64,000 nt of DNA from Paenibacillus sp. LHD-117 (GCF_030929555.1 NZ_JAVFVT010000013.1:108361-172360), one strand, 5' to 3'; shown: positions 34,387 to 44,387, counted from the first letter of the stretch. Made by a program: numbers and translations. The notes: generated by a model from the sequence alone, not told the origin.

Positions 34387-37300
34387 ATGATATCGACATC
34401 TCATTCCAAAATAACGGCAACCGGCTCCTCCGCTCCTTCGGCTAGTCCAACCTTGGACTGGCTGGAGGATGTTCGCGTATTCGCGGTGAACCGCCTGGCT
34501 GCCCATTCCGATCACGGCTACTATAAGACGGCGGAAGAAGCGCGCAACCGGACGCCGATGCGGATGCGCCATTCCTTGAACGGCGCGTGGAAGTTCCATT
34601 ACGCGGCGAATCCGGCGCTTCGGCCGGCTTCGTTCTACGAGGAAGACTTCGGCTGCGGAGGCTGGGGCGACATTCAGGTGCCCGGGCATATCCAGTTGCA
34701 GGGCTACGGCCAGCCGCAGTATGTCAATACGATGTATCCATGGGACGGCCAAGAGGAGCTGAGACCTCCTTTTATATCCAAAGAACATAATCCGGTCGGA
34801 AGCTATGTGAAGTTTTTCGACCTGCCGAAGGAGATGCGCGGCGAGCCGGTGTACATCTCGTTCCAAGGAGTAGAGACTGCCTTCTACGTCTGGCTGAACG
34901 GGCAATTCGTCGGCTACTCCGAGGACAGCTTCACGCCTTCCGAATTCGATCTGACGCCATACGTGCGCGAGGGCGAGAACAAGCTTGCCGTGGAAGTATT
35001 TCAGCGGAGTACGGGAAGCTGGCTCGAGGACCAGGATTTCTGGCGGTTCTCCGGCATCTTCCGCGACGTGTACCTCTATACTGTGCCATCGATCCACGTA
35101 TACGATCTGGATGTCCGCGCGGAGCTGGACGATTCGTTTGCCGCGGGCACGCTTCGCGCGGGACTGACGTTCCGCGAGCTGCCGCCGCGGGGAGCGAAGG
35201 CCGTCGCGACGCTGTACGACGCGTGCGGCGGGCAAGTTGCTGAAGTTTCGGCAGCGCTTGGCGAAGGGATGAAGGCGACTTTGGAGGCGGAAGTGGCGGG
35301 ACCCGAGCTGTGGAGCGCCGAGTCGCCCTATTTATATGAATTGATCTTGGAGATCTACGACGCGGAAGGCACCTTGGTCGAAGCGATTCCGAGCCGGATC
35401 GGCTTCCGCCGGTTCGAGATGACCGGCAAGATTATGACGATCAACGGCAAGCGCATCGTGTTCAAAGGCGTGAACCGTCACGAGTTTAACTGCCGCACGG
35501 GCCGCGCCATCACGAAGGAAGACATGTTATGGGATATCCAGACGCTGAAGCGGAACAATATGAACGCCGTCCGGACGTCGCATTACCCGAACCAAAGCTA
35601 TTGGTATGAGCTATGCGACGAATACGGCGTATACGTCATAGATGAGATGAACCTCGAGACGCATGGCTCGTGGCAGAAGATGGGCGCCGTCGAGCCGTCG
35701 TGGAACATTCCGGGCAGCAAGCCGGAGTGGCAGGACATCGTTCTGGACCGCGCCGTTTCGATGTACGAGCGGGACAAAAACCATCCGTCGATCCTGATCT
35801 GGTCGCTCGGCAACGAGTCGTACGTCGGCGATGTCCTCGTGAACGCGGCGAGATACTTCCGTTCGGTGGACGGCGGGCGGCTCGTCCATTACGAGGGCGT
35901 ATTCTACGACCGCGCCTTCACGGAAGCGAGCGACATGGAAAGCCGGATGTACGCGAAGCCGGCGGATATTGCGAAATATTTGGAGGAAAATCCGGATAAG
36001 CCGTATATCAGCTGCGAATACATGCACGCCATGGGCAATTCGCTCGGCGGCATGAGCAAGTACACCGATCTGGAGCGCGAATATCCGATGTACCAAGGCG
36101 GCTTCATCTGGGATTACATCGACCAGTCCATCGTGAAGAAGGACCGCTACGGCGAGGAATTCCTCGCGTACGGCGGCGACTTCGGCGACCGGCCGACGGA
36201 TTACGGCTTCTGTACGAACGGCATTGTGTACGCGGACCGCAAGCTTTCGCCAAAGATGCAGGAGGTCAAATTCCTGTACCAGAACATCAAGCTGACGCCG
36301 GACAGGGAAGGCGTCGCGATCCGCAACGAGAATCTGTTCGCGGACACGTCGCAGCTCGATCTCTTGTTCGCCTTGTCGGCGGAAGGCAGGGAGCTGGAGC
36401 GCCGCGTCGTGCAAGCGAACGTCGCTCCTTGCGGCGAGGCTTACGTCCCGATCGAGCTTGCGAAGTTAGGCGACGGTCTTGCACCGGGTGAATACGCGAT
36501 CGACGCCTCCTTCCGCTTGAAGGAAGCTGCGATTTGGGCGGAAGCCGGCCACGAGGTCGCGTTCGGCCAGCATGTGTTCCGGGTGGAAGATGAGACAGTC
36601 AGCGGCAACAACGGCGAAGCTAGCGGCCTGCTCCTGGTTGCCGGAGGCTCGATCGACGGAGGATTCGGCAACTTATGCGGTGCTGACGGATGCGCGGTTT
36701 TCGGAACGGAGACGGACGCTCGCGGGAAGCTGAAGGTCGTTCACGGCGACGTGAACATTGGCGTCAAAGGCCGTGACTTCAGCGCCCTCTTCTCGAAACA
36801 GGCGATGAGCTTGATCTCGCTGAACTATTCGGGGCGCGAGATGATCGCTTCCCCGCCGTCCCCGCTGTTCTGGCGGGCGACGACCGACAACGACAGGGGC
36901 TTCTCGCAAGGGTTCGACGCGGGAGCTTGGTATGCCGCGAGTCTGTCGCGCAAGTGCGTCGGCATTGACGTCTCAGAGAACGGGGAGGATGGCGCGGTCA
37001 CCATCGCGTACCGCTTCCGCTTCTCCGTCAGCGCCGAGCTTGAGACGCGCGTCGCTTATACGGTTCGGCCGGACGGCAGCATCCGCGTGCAGGCCGACTA
37101 CAGCGGCGCGGCGAACCTGCCGAAGCTGCCGATCTTCGCGGTGTCCTTCAAGGTGTCGGCCGACTACGACCGGCTGAAGTGGCTAGCGCTGGGGCCGGAG
37201 GAGAACTACGCCGATCGCGCTCAGGGAGCGCGCCTGTGCGAGTTCGAAGGAACGGCGGCCGGCAACGTCTCCGGCTACGTCATGCCGCAGGAGTCCGGCA

Positions 37301-37590
37301 ACCGGACCGGCGTGCGCCGGGTGGACGTGACGGACGTCCTAGGCAGAGGCATTCGCATCGTTGCGGACGGAGCGCCCGTGGAATGCGGCATCTCGCCGTA
37401 CACGGCGTTCGAGCTGGAGAACGCGCAGCATCATTATGAGCTGCCGCAGCAGCATTATACGGTTATCACCGTCGCAGGCCGCCAGATGGGCGTCGGCGGC
37501 GACGACAGCTGGGGCGCGCCGGTCCACGAGGAGTACACGATCCCGAGCGACAAGCCTATGACGTTCTCGTTCGTGATCGAACGGGTGTAG
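34387..37590 (+). CDS. lacZ: Beta-galactosidase, GH2 family (LacZ type)
   Basis: A 1067-residue enzyme of the long LacZ type. It has a sugar-binding domain with SLNGAWKFHYA and VPGHIQLQGYGQPQYVN. The immunoglobulin-like domain includes WLEDQDFWRFSGIFRDVYL. The TIM barrel has FKGVNRHEFNCRTGRAIT, the acid/base Glu477 in WSLGNES and the nucleophile Glu544 in ISCEYMHAMGNS. Bgal small chain domain follows at the C-terminus. No signal peptide, so it hydrolyses imported galactosides in the cytoplasm. It ends the operon and has its own GGGAG site and a strong terminator. Confidence 0.96.
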   Translation: MISTSHSKITATGSSAPSASPTLDWLEDVRVFAVNRLAAHSDHGYYKTAEEARNRTPMRMRHSLNGAWKFHYAANPALRPASFYEEDFGCGGWGDIQVPGHIQLQGYGQPQYVNTMYPWDGQEELRPPFISKEHNPVGSYVKFFDLPKEMRGEPVYISFQGVETAFYVWLNGQFVGYSEDSFTPSEFDLTPYVREGENKLAVEVFQRSTGSWLEDQDFWRFSGIFRDVYLYTVPSIHVYDLDVRAELDDSFAAGTLRAGLTFRELPPRGAKAVATLYDACGGQVAEVSAALGEGMKATLEAEVAGPELWSAESPYLYELILEIYDAEGTLVEAIPSRIGFRRFEMTGKIMTINGKRIVFKGVNRHEFNCRTGRAITKEDMLWDIQTLKRNNMNAVRTSHYPNQSYWYELCDEYGVYVIDEMNLETHGSWQKMGAVEPSWNIPGSKPEWQDIVLDRAVSMYERDKNHPSILIWSLGNESYVGDVLVNAARYFRSVDGGRLVHYEGVFYDRAFTEASDMESRMYAKPADIAKYLEENPDKPYISCEYMHAMGNSLGGMSKYTDLEREYPMYQGGFIWDYIDQSIVKKDRYGEEFLAYGGDFGDRPTDYGFCTNGIVYADRKLSPKMQEVKFLYQNIKLTPDREGVAIRNENLFADTSQLDLLFALSAEGRELERRVVQANVAPCGEAYVPIELAKLGDGLAPGEYAIDASFRLKEAAIWAEAGHEVAFGQHVFRVEDETVSGNNGEASGLLLVAGGSIDGGFGNLCGADGCAVFGTETDARGKLKVVHGDVNIGVKGRDFSALFSKQAMSLISLNYSGREMIASPPSPLFWRATTDNDRGFSQGFDAGAWYAASLSRKCVGIDVSENGEDGAVTIAYRFRFSVSAELETRVAYTVRPDGSIRVQADYSGAANLPKLPIFAVSFKVSADYDRLKWLALGPEENYADRAQGARLCEFEGTAAGNVSGYVMPQESGNRTGVRRVDVTDVLGRGIRIVADGAPVECGISPYTAFELENAQHHYELPQQHYTVITVAGRQMGVGGDDSWGAPVHEEYTIPSDKPMTFSFVIERV

Positions 37591-37647
37591 TTGGCGTAAC
37601 GGCGGCGGATATACAATCTTGAATATAATTTTCCTAATGAAGATACG

Positions 37648-37690
37648 AAAAAGACTCCAACACCGCGGCCGCGTGGGTTGGAGTCTTTTT
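37648..37690 (+). terminator. lacZ operon terminator
   Basis: AAAAAGACTCCAAC pairs perfectly with GTTGGAGTCTTTTT; the loop is GC-rich. Confidence 0.9.
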
Positions 37691-37869
37691 GAAATTCAAA
37701 GAATTAATAACTCAACTTTCACAGCTCCAAAATGAGCATAAAAGCAGAGTCGCTTCGGAGGATTGCTCCATCATGGCGCTTGGCGCAGCAACTGAACCAC
37801 TGCTCGGATAGAAAGCAAAAAAGTCTTCTCGGGCCCTAGTGGAATAAGGATTTTCAGGCATTAAAAAAA

Positions 37870-37936
37870 GGAGTACCTCCCCACATTCTCGAAGTTTAGG
37901 TTACCACACCAAAAAACAAGAGAAAGGAGGCGCTCC
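37870..37936 (+). promoter_or_regulatory. Leader able to mask the ribosome binding site of the following gene
   Basis: GGAGTACCTCC (37870-37880) can pair with GGAGGCGCTCC (37926-37936), 9 of 11 positions, which holds the ribosome binding site of the gene at 37938. The rest of the gap from 37691 shows nothing else I can name. Confidence 0.4.
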
Positions 37937-37937
37937 T

Positions 37938-38801
37938 GTGAAATATTTGACAAAGGATTGGTACGATCTATGCCAGCGGACAGGACTTCATTTTGATATG
38001 AAGGCGCACAAGGGGGCCCATGTACGAGACGAAGCGCTCTATCTGCGGCTCTATAATAGAAAGGCAAAGGAATATGCCAAGATGCAGCGCGAGCTTTACG
38101 ATGTCGATCCCCGGTTTATGCTGGAGCGGGATGGAATGACTTGCGTGCCTCTGGATAAAGTGTTGAACGGCGAAGCGATCGGCGAAGAGGATACAATGGT
38201 GTATCATATGTCCTCCGAGGAAAAAGACCGGATCCTGCAAAGGATTGCCGATTATGATGCCCGGCCTCCATTCGACGAGGCAAAATGTCATGCGGATTTC
38301 GCCATCCACCAAGAGGGGTTATGCAAGGAAGCGCTTAATCGGCTGCCGTACGAGCTGTCTTCCCGCATTGCGGATATGCGGGTGTTTACGTTAGGTTATT
38401 GTACGAAAGAAGTATTGAGCGAGCTGAAGCGGCTAAGCAAGCAAAATGAAAAACGAGTCACGTCGGTCCTGGAGCAGTATCGACAGGCGCAGCAAGCGGA
38501 GAACATTCCCGAACATATCCGAAGTCGGTTCGGCTTTCACGATTGCAAGGTCGCGGAATTGACCTCTGGCAAGCAGTTGATTATGCGACTGGACACGCAG
38601 GGCGGTTTCACCACTTTTAACAAGGTCATGTTTGACGCCGCCCAGATTCTCAGACAAGATGAGCATATTGCAGGCAGTCACTGGATTTATGAGGAACTGT
38701 ATCGTACGAATTCCGGCTATGAGGCCCACATCCTGTTTTATGGCGAAGGAATGCCGGAACTCATTATTCGCTGCGGGGACATTATTGTAGAACAAGAATG
38801 A
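37938..38801 (+). CDS. DUF4085-like protein
   Basis: A 287-residue soluble protein starting MKYLTKDWYDLCQRTGLHFD, a start pattern I associate with the DUF4085 family of Firmicutes; function unknown. The middle is Arg/Lys-rich and helical, and the C-terminus has beta strands ending GMPELIIRCGDIIVEQE. The GTG start has a perfect AAAGGAGG 7 nt ahead. No operon partner. Family assignment is from memory and moderately sure. Confidence 0.75.
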   Translation: MKYLTKDWYDLCQRTGLHFDMKAHKGAHVRDEALYLRLYNRKAKEYAKMQRELYDVDPRFMLERDGMTCVPLDKVLNGEAIGEEDTMVYHMSSEEKDRILQRIADYDARPPFDEAKCHADFAIHQEGLCKEALNRLPYELSSRIADMRVFTLGYCTKEVLSELKRLSKQNEKRVTSVLEQYRQAQQAENIPEHIRSRFGFHDCKVAELTSGKQLIMRLDTQGGFTTFNKVMFDAAQILRQDEHIAGSHWIYEELYRTNSGYEAHILFYGEGMPELIIRCGDIIVEQE

Positions 38802-38945
38802 AGAGTGAAGGCCGGACAATCGGCTTGCTGTTGCATGCGTAAGAGGGCTGCCGCCTCAGGTCCTGCAGCCTTCTCTCGCGGTACAAGCGTACTGCTACAA
38901 TTATGGGAGGTCGGCTACTCAACAAGTGGGCAGCCTCCTCGCGGA

Positions 38946-39593
38946 TTAGAAGCGTCCTGCCTCAAACATGCGGCTGCGGGCGTAGGTGTAAGCGCCTTTG
39001 GCGAGTCGGCGGGCTTCTTCGTCGTCGCCCTTCTGAAGCGCCTCGAAGATCGAGCGGTTCAGGTTGTTGGCGGAATAATGTTTGATGTACGGCGTATTCA
39101 AAAAATTGATGTAGGCCGCCATCGCAAGCTTATCGACGTAACTTTCCATTGCGGCCAGCATCGCCATGTTATGAATGGACGAAATAATCGCCTTCATGAA
39201 CTGCATCGAATATTGCATATAAGACAAATAATCGTCCGCCTTCTCCGCTTCGATCTGCCTGTTCAAACACTCCTCCAGCTTCTCCATGTTGAGATGAATG
39301 TTCCTTTCGCTCTTTACGTCAAGCGTATAGACAAGCATGGCCATGACCGCCTCGTACATATCCATTGATTCCTTGGCTGTAATTTCCTTCACCAGGACTC
39401 CGCGATTTTTGAGAGAGACGACGAACCCTTCCGATTCCAGATGGGTAATCGCGTTGCGCACCGGCGTGCGGCTCATCTTGAGCTCATCGGCGAGCTCGTT
39501 CTCCGACAGAAGCGTACCCGGCATCAACTGCCCGCGCACGATCCGGTCCTTCAGCGTGGTATAAGCGGTCGCGACGAGAGATTGAATTGCCAT
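38946..39593 (-). CDS. GntR-family regulator (FadR/FCD-like)
   Basis: A 215-residue regulator with a winged helix at the N-terminus (LKDRIVRGQLMPGTLLSENE, then ELADELKMSRTPVRNAITHL) and an all-helical FCD-like ligand domain with KGDDEEARRLAKGAYTYARS at the end. It is divergent from the phn-type operon, the usual place for its own target. The inverted repeat at 39710-39727 may be its operator. Confidence 0.9.
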   Translation of the reverse strand: MAIQSLVATAYTTLKDRIVRGQLMPGTLLSENELADELKMSRTPVRNAITHLESEGFVVSLKNRGVLVKEITAKESMDMYEAVMAMLVYTLDVKSERNIHLNMEKLEECLNRQIEAEKADDYLSYMQYSMQFMKAIISSIHNMAMLAAMESYVDKLAMAAYINFLNTPYIKHYSANNLNRSIFEALQKGDDEEARRLAKGAYTYARSRMFEAGRF

Positions 39594-39709
39594 TATACCT
39601 ATCCTTTCGACACTGGGTTAACACTATCTTAACAGCCGCGAATCTCGCAAATCAAGCGATTTTCAGCCTTTACAATCTCTCGAAATATCGAAAACACTCT
39701 ATTTACATT

Positions 39710-39727
39710 CAACTTGTATTCTAGTTG
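39710..39727. promoter_or_regulatory. Inverted repeat, possible GntR operator
   Basis: CAACT (39710-39714) and AGTTG (39723-39727) are arms around an AT-rich centre with TTGTAT, in the gap between the GntR gene and the transporter operon. TTTACA at 39702 may be a -35 box but the -10 is weak. Confidence 0.4.
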
Positions 39728-39810
39728 CGTACCAGATAAACGCGGATAGGCTGCCGGCTGGAAGACTGCCGGAACGGACCGGAACGCAATACCATTTAGG
39801 AGGCTGTACT

Positions 39811-40794
39811 GTGCTTAAGAAGAAGGTTTGGACAATGGTTACACTGATGGCGGCATTGATGTTGGTTCTTGCGGCATGCGGAGGGAACAATGGCAACAAC
39901 GGCGCGAACAACGGCGCAAGCGGCGGCAACAAGGAAAACGCGAGCGCGAACGCGGGCACGGCATCGGACGCCCCGAAATCGGAATGGCCATCCGTCCTGC
40001 GAATCGGCAGCCTGCCTATGGAAGATGGAGAAATGAGCCGTAACGCGGATCAATTCGCAACCGATCTCGGCGAATACCTCGGCATCAAAGTCGAGACGTT
40101 CGAGGGAGAGGATTACAATATGATGATCGAAGCGATGCGCTCCGGCAAAATCGATATGACGACCTACGGACCGTTCGGCTACATTATCGCGGTGGAGAGA
40201 AGCGGCGCGAAGCTGCTGGCCGCCATGAACAACGGTCCGGGCTCGGAGGGGACAAGCGTTATTATCGTGCCGAAGGATTCCCCGGCGCAGACGGTGCAGG
40301 ATCTGAAGGGCAAAAACTTCCTGTTCGCCGACCCGGCATCCACGACGGGACACTTGTATCCTAGAGCGACATTAATGAAGCTTCTGAATGTGAAAAACGA
40401 CGAAATCCCGAAATTTTTCAGCAACGTATCGTTCTCCGGCGGCCATGACAAATCGCTGCTGGCCATCGCGAACGGCGATGCGGACGGCGCCGCGACTTGC
40501 AGCCAGTGCATCGAGATCATCGTCGGCGCGGGTCTCATCAAAGCCGAAGACGTTCGCGTCATCGCGGAATCCGATCCAATTCCGGGCGGAGGCGCGCTAG
40601 CTTACCGCGACGGCCTGCCGCAGGACTTGGTCGACAAAATGCGTGAATTCGCGCTGAGCTACGCCGAGAAGAACCCGGCTTACTTCGAAGGCATGGGAGC
40701 CAAAGGTTTCTTCCCTGCCGAAGATTCCGACTTCGACGGCGTTCGCGAAGTGGCCGAGATGCTGGAGATGTCTCCGGAAGAAATGCTGAAATAA
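39811..40794 (+). CDS. phnD: Phosphonate/phosphite-type ABC binding lipoprotein
   Basis: A 327-residue PhnD-family lipoprotein (lipobox LVLAAC, Cys about 20). An Asn/Gly-rich linker is followed by LRIGSLPMEDGEMSRNADQF, then IEAMRSGKIDMTTYGPFGYI and KGKNFLFADPASTTGHLYPR, the family hallmarks. PhnD proteins bind phosphonates, phosphite or small phosphate esters; the ligand here is unknown. The start is a GTG behind AGGAGG. Two nearby Cys in AATCSQCIEI are unusual for an exported protein of this kind and could form a disulfide. Confidence 0.92.
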   Translation: MLKKKVWTMVTLMAALMLVLAACGGNNGNNGANNGASGGNKENASANAGTASDAPKSEWPSVLRIGSLPMEDGEMSRNADQFATDLGEYLGIKVETFEGEDYNMMIEAMRSGKIDMTTYGPFGYIIAVERSGAKLLAAMNNGPGSEGTSVIIVPKDSPAQTVQDLKGKNFLFADPASTTGHLYPRATLMKLLNVKNDEIPKFFSNVSFSGGHDKSLLAIANGDADGAATCSQCIEIIVGAGLIKAEDVRVIAESDPIPGGGALAYRDGLPQDLVDKMREFALSYAEKNPAYFEGMGAKGFFPAEDSDFDGVREVAEMLEMSPEEMLK

Positions 40795-40825
40795 CATCAA
40801 ACCGCGTACACGGGAGGACATGAGG

Positions 40826-41623
40826 ATGACATTACTGCAGGTTGAAGGATTGAGAAAGGTATATGCGGACGGAACGGTCGGATTATCCGGCATAGACTTC
40901 AAGGTGGAGGCGGGCGAGTTCATCGCGGTGATCGGACCGAGCGGCGCGGGCAAGAGCACGCTGCTCCGCTGCCTGAACCAAATGGTGGAGACGTCCTCGG
41001 GAGAAATCGTGTTCCAAGGGACAAAAACTATCGGAGCGGGCAACCGGAAGCTGCGCCATATCCGCCGGGAGATGAGCATGATTTTTCAAGGCTTCAATCT
41101 GGTGGAGCGGTCGTCCGTCTTAACGAATGTCCTCCACGGGCGGTTGGGGTATATGAGCGGCTGGCGAGGCGCGCTCGGGTTGTTCTCGAAGTCCGACGTG
41201 CAGGAGGCGACAAGACTGCTGGAGCGCGTAGGTCTCAGCGAGCAGATTCACAAGCGGGCAGACGAGCTGAGCGGCGGCCAACAGCAGCGCGTGGGCATCG
41301 CGCGGGCGCTTGCCCAGAAGCCGAAGCTGATCCTCGCCGACGAACCGATCGCGAGCCTCGATCCAGCGTCGTCGGAGACGGTGATGAGCAGCCTGCACAC
41401 CTTCTGCAAGGAGGACGGCATCGCCTGCCTCTGCAATCTGCATCAAGTGGACATGGCGAAGAAATACGCGACACGGATTATTGGCATTCACAAGGGGCAG
41501 AAGGTGTTCGACGGAACGCCGGAAGAATTGACGGACGACATGATTGCGCTGATCTATAACCGGCCGGCGGCCGGCGGCGCGGAATTGTCCGGAGAACCGG
41601 CGCGGCAGAAGGAGACGGCATAA
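40826..41623 (+). CDS. phnC: Phosphonate-type ABC transporter ATPase
   Basis: A 265-residue ATPase. Walker A is [16 protein letters not shown], signature [19 protein letters not shown], Walker [14 protein letters not shown]. The N-terminus [21 protein letters not shown] is PhnC-like. The ATG at 40826 is preferred over 40820 because of its distance to GGGAGG. It energises import by the two following permeases. Confidence 0.94.
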   Translation: MTLLQVEGLRKVYADGTVGLSGIDFKVEAGEFIAVIGPSGAGKSTLLRCLNQMVETSSGEIVFQGTKTIGAGNRKLRHIRREMSMIFQGFNLVERSSVLTNVLHGRLGYMSGWRGALGLFSKSDVQEATRLLERVGLSEQIHKRADELSGGQQQRVGIARALAQKPKLILADEPIASLDPASSETVMSSLHTFCKEDGIACLCNLHQVDMAKKYATRIIGIHKGQKVFDGTPEELTDDMIALIYNRPAAGGAELSGEPARQKETA

Positions 41624-41625
41624 GC

Positions 41626-42423
41626 ATGGGCATCAAGGGCGAACAGCTGCAAAAAATCCGTAAAGCGAAACGAAATCAGTTAATCTTATTCCTGGTCCTG
41701 CTCCTTGGGCTGTGCATCTGGTCGGCGGTTGGCACGGGATTCTCGGGCTCGGCATTATTCGGCGGCATCGGCGACGGGGCGCGGTTTCTGTTCGAGGATT
41801 TGCTGCCGCCGGACGCGGCGAGCTTCCCGGGCTTGATCCAGCCGGCGCTGGACACGATCTACATGAGCTTCGTCGCGATGTTCATCGGCTCCATCATTGC
41901 CGGGTTTCTGTCGATCTTTGCCGCGGCGACCACGTCCCCGCATCCGGCGATCCAGATCGGCTTGCGCGCATTCTCCGCGATGTTCCGCAACATTCCGGTC
42001 ATTATTTGGACCATCCTGCTCGTGGCGTCCTTCGGTCTGGGCAATTTGGTTGGCACGCTCTCGCTCGTCATCGTCTCCGTAGGCATGCTGATTCGCTGCT
42101 ACGCGGAGTCGCTGGAGGAAATCGACATGGGTCAGGTCGAAGCGCTTCGGGCGGCGGGCGCCAGCTACTGGCAGGTTATCGGGCAAGCCGTGCTGCCGCA
42201 GTTCCTGCCCAGCTTCGTAGGATGGTCGCTGTTCAATCTCGAAGTCAACGTACGGGCGTCGACGATCGTCGGCATGGTCGGCGGAGGCGGACTTGGGTTC
42301 GCGATCCAATCGGGCATCAAGCTGTTTCAATACAAAGAGGTGAGCATGGCGGTTCTGCTTGTTCTTGTCATCGTCCTCGCCACGGAGTTCATGACAAACC
42401 GGATTAGGGAGAGGATCATCTAA
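41626..42423 (+). CDS. phnE: Phosphonate-type ABC transporter permease 1
   Basis: A 265-residue PhnE-family permease with about six helices. The EAA-like loop is LEEIDMGQVEALRAAGASYW, followed by VRASTIVGMVGGGGLGFAIQ. It starts 2 bp after the ATPase gene and overlaps the next permease (TAATG). The pair forms a heterodimeric channel. Confidence 0.93.
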   Translation: MGIKGEQLQKIRKAKRNQLILFLVLLLGLCIWSAVGTGFSGSALFGGIGDGARFLFEDLLPPDAASFPGLIQPALDTIYMSFVAMFIGSIIAGFLSIFAAATTSPHPAIQIGLRAFSAMFRNIPVIIWTILLVASFGLGNLVGTLSLVIVSVGMLIRCYAESLEEIDMGQVEALRAAGASYWQVIGQAVLPQFLPSFVGWSLFNLEVNVRASTIVGMVGGGGLGFAIQSGIKLFQYKEVSMAVLLVLVIVLATEFMTNRIRERII

Positions 42424-43277
42424 TGGCATCGACGGTTCGTAATCCGGAGAGGAACGATTGGACGGGCAAGACGGAAAACCGGGAGCGCCCAGACGGAGCG
42501 AAGAGCGGCGCCAAACGGCGGTTGTCCCTCGGATGGCTGGTCGTGCTCGCCGTCTTGTTTTTTGGATTCAGCTTGTTTCAACTGCAGCTTGATTACGGAA
42601 GGTTATTCACGGGCGCGGCCAAGTTCACGAAGACGGTGGGGCTTATGTTCCCTCCGGACGCTTCCCAGTGGCAGTACGTCCTGGCGGCAGCCGTAGAATC
42701 GATACAGGTCGCGATACTCGGAACGGTTCTGGCCATCGCGCTTGCCTTCTTCCTATCGTTCCTGGCGGCCGGCAACATTACGCCTCATCCTGCCGTGGCT
42801 TGGGCCGTGAGAAGCGGTTCTTCGCTGCTGCGGGCGATTCCGACGCTGATCTGGGCGCTGATCTTCATCGTCGCGGTCGGCATGGGTCCGTTGCCCGGCG
42901 TGCTCGCCATCATGGTCGGAGCGACGGGCAGCTTGGTGAAAGTATTCGCGCAATCTCTCGAGGAAGTCGACGACGGCGTCATCGAAGCGCTGCGGTCGAC
43001 GGGCGCGAGCTGGATTCAGATCGTCCTTCAAGGCGTACTGCCTTGCGCATTGTCGGCGCTGCTCGCATGGTGCGTCATGCGTTTCGAAGGCGATCTCGCC
43101 GAGTCCACGATTCTCGGCGCGGTAGGCGCGGGCGGCATCGGCTACGAGCTGTCCCACGCGATGCGCAGCTATAAATTCGACCAAGCGCTGTTCGTCGGGT
43201 TCGTTATTTTCGCGATGGTGTTCAGCGTAGAGCTGGCATCGAACCGGCTGAAGCTTCGGATGCGAAAGCGGTCGTAA
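42423..43277 (+). CDS. phnE: Phosphonate-type ABC transporter permease 2
   Basis: A 284-residue PhnE-family permease with a charged N-terminal extension of about 35 residues (many Arg, Glu, Lys) and about six helices. Motifs LEEVDDGVIEALRSTGASWI and LAESTILGAVGAGGIGYELS match the family. Two different PhnE paralogues in one operon are common in Firmicute phosphite or phosphonate systems. Confidence 0.93.
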   Translation: MASTVRNPERNDWTGKTENRERPDGAKSGAKRRLSLGWLVVLAVLFFGFSLFQLQLDYGRLFTGAAKFTKTVGLMFPPDASQWQYVLAAAVESIQVAILGTVLAIALAFFLSFLAAGNITPHPAVAWAVRSGSSLLRAIPTLIWALIFIVAVGMGPLPGVLAIMVGATGSLVKVFAQSLEEVDDGVIEALRSTGASWIQIVLQGVLPCALSALLAWCVMRFEGDLAESTILGAVGAGGIGYELSHAMRSYKFDQALFVGFVIFAMVFSVELASNRLKLRMRKRS

Positions 43278-43322
43278 CGTTATGCGACATTTCAACTAGG
43301 GCAAGAAGAAAAGGAGATATCA

Positions 43323-44351
43323 ATGATGAACACGCAACAACAAGCGCCGCAAACGGCGATAACGGCAGTCGGCCTGGAGCGATTGGACGGACTTGCGCTA
43401 CGGATTTTCTGGGATCCGCCCGTTGAGGTCGACAAAGTGCTGATCTACCGCAGCGAGCAGCCCGTATTGGACGAGAACGGCGACCATCTGGTAGCGGTCG
43501 TGACGCAGGCGCAGGAATGGACGTTCCAGGACCCGAATCCCGGAGCGAGAGGGTACTATTTTGTCAAGTTCGGAGAACTCGGTGTTGTTCCGGTCGCGGA
43601 ACGCGTGCTTCCGCTGCTTGGCGCGCTGAACTTCCGGGACATGGGCGGTTACGGCGCGGACGGCGGACGCAGCGTGAAGTGGGGCAAGCTGTACCGTTCG
43701 GCCGATCTATCCCGCCTGACCGAAGCGGATCTCGCTTACTTGAAACAGCTGGAGCTTGCATGGATTTGCGATCTTCGCACCGATATCGAGCTGGAGCACA
43801 GCCCGAGCCCACGGATCGGCAACGAGCGGAACGAACAGCTGTCCTTTATGTCCTCCGCCAATCCGGACGAAATGATGAAGCTGGAGGATATTAACGAAGA
43901 CATGCTGGCGCTGATGAACCGTCACATGGTTGGCAACGCCGAGCTGTCTGCCGACTTCTTCCGCCGCCTGCTGAAGCTGAACGGCGCTCCGTTCCTGTTC
44001 CACTGCGCCGCCGGCAAGGACCGCACGGGATTCCTCGCTTCGCTCATCCTGCAGGCGCTCGGCGTGGACCGCGAGGTTATCCTGACGGACTATGCCTTGA
44101 CCAACCAGTTTGCCGAGCGCTTCAAAGCGGGTATGCTAAGCGTGAAGCGCGGAGACAATCCGCATGCTTCTTTCATGAGCAAGCTGACGCCGGAGGTTGC
44201 TCAGGCGCTGTCGGAAGCAAGGCCGGCATATCTGGCCGCATCCTTCGAAGAGATCGATGCCCGTTACGGCAGCTTCGAGAACTATTGGACGAACGGTCTC
44301 GGCCTAAGCGCCGGAGAGCTTGAGCGCCTTCGCTCGCTATATTTGGAGTAG
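43323..44351 (+). CDS. Tyrosine-phosphatase-like enzyme with N-terminal beta domain
   Basis: A 342-residue protein. Residues 10-95 look like a fibronectin-III or immunoglobulin-like domain (ITAVGLERLDGLALRIFWDP). A phosphatase of the Y_phosphatase3 type follows, with the family entry NFRDMGGYGADGGRSVKWGK, general acid region LRTDIELEHSPSP and the loop HCAAGKDRTGF (Cys228, Arg234). No signal peptide. It is 45 bp after the second permease behind AAAAGGAG and so is likely co-transcribed. A cytoplasmic phosphatase acting on the imported ester is an attractive guess; family members also act on phosphoinositides or phosphotyrosine. Confidence 0.88.
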   Translation: MMNTQQQAPQTAITAVGLERLDGLALRIFWDPPVEVDKVLIYRSEQPVLDENGDHLVAVVTQAQEWTFQDPNPGARGYYFVKFGELGVVPVAERVLPLLGALNFRDMGGYGADGGRSVKWGKLYRSADLSRLTEADLAYLKQLELAWICDLRTDIELEHSPSPRIGNERNEQLSFMSSANPDEMMKLEDINEDMLALMNRHMVGNAELSADFFRRLLKLNGAPFLFHCAAGKDRTGFLASLILQALGVDREVILTDYALTNQFAERFKAGMLSVKRGDNPHASFMSKLTPEVAQALSEARPAYLAASFEEIDARYGSFENYWTNGLGLSAGELERLRSLYLE

Positions 44352-44387
44352 AATTTGTCATCATTCGACCTGCTGGATATATGAAAT

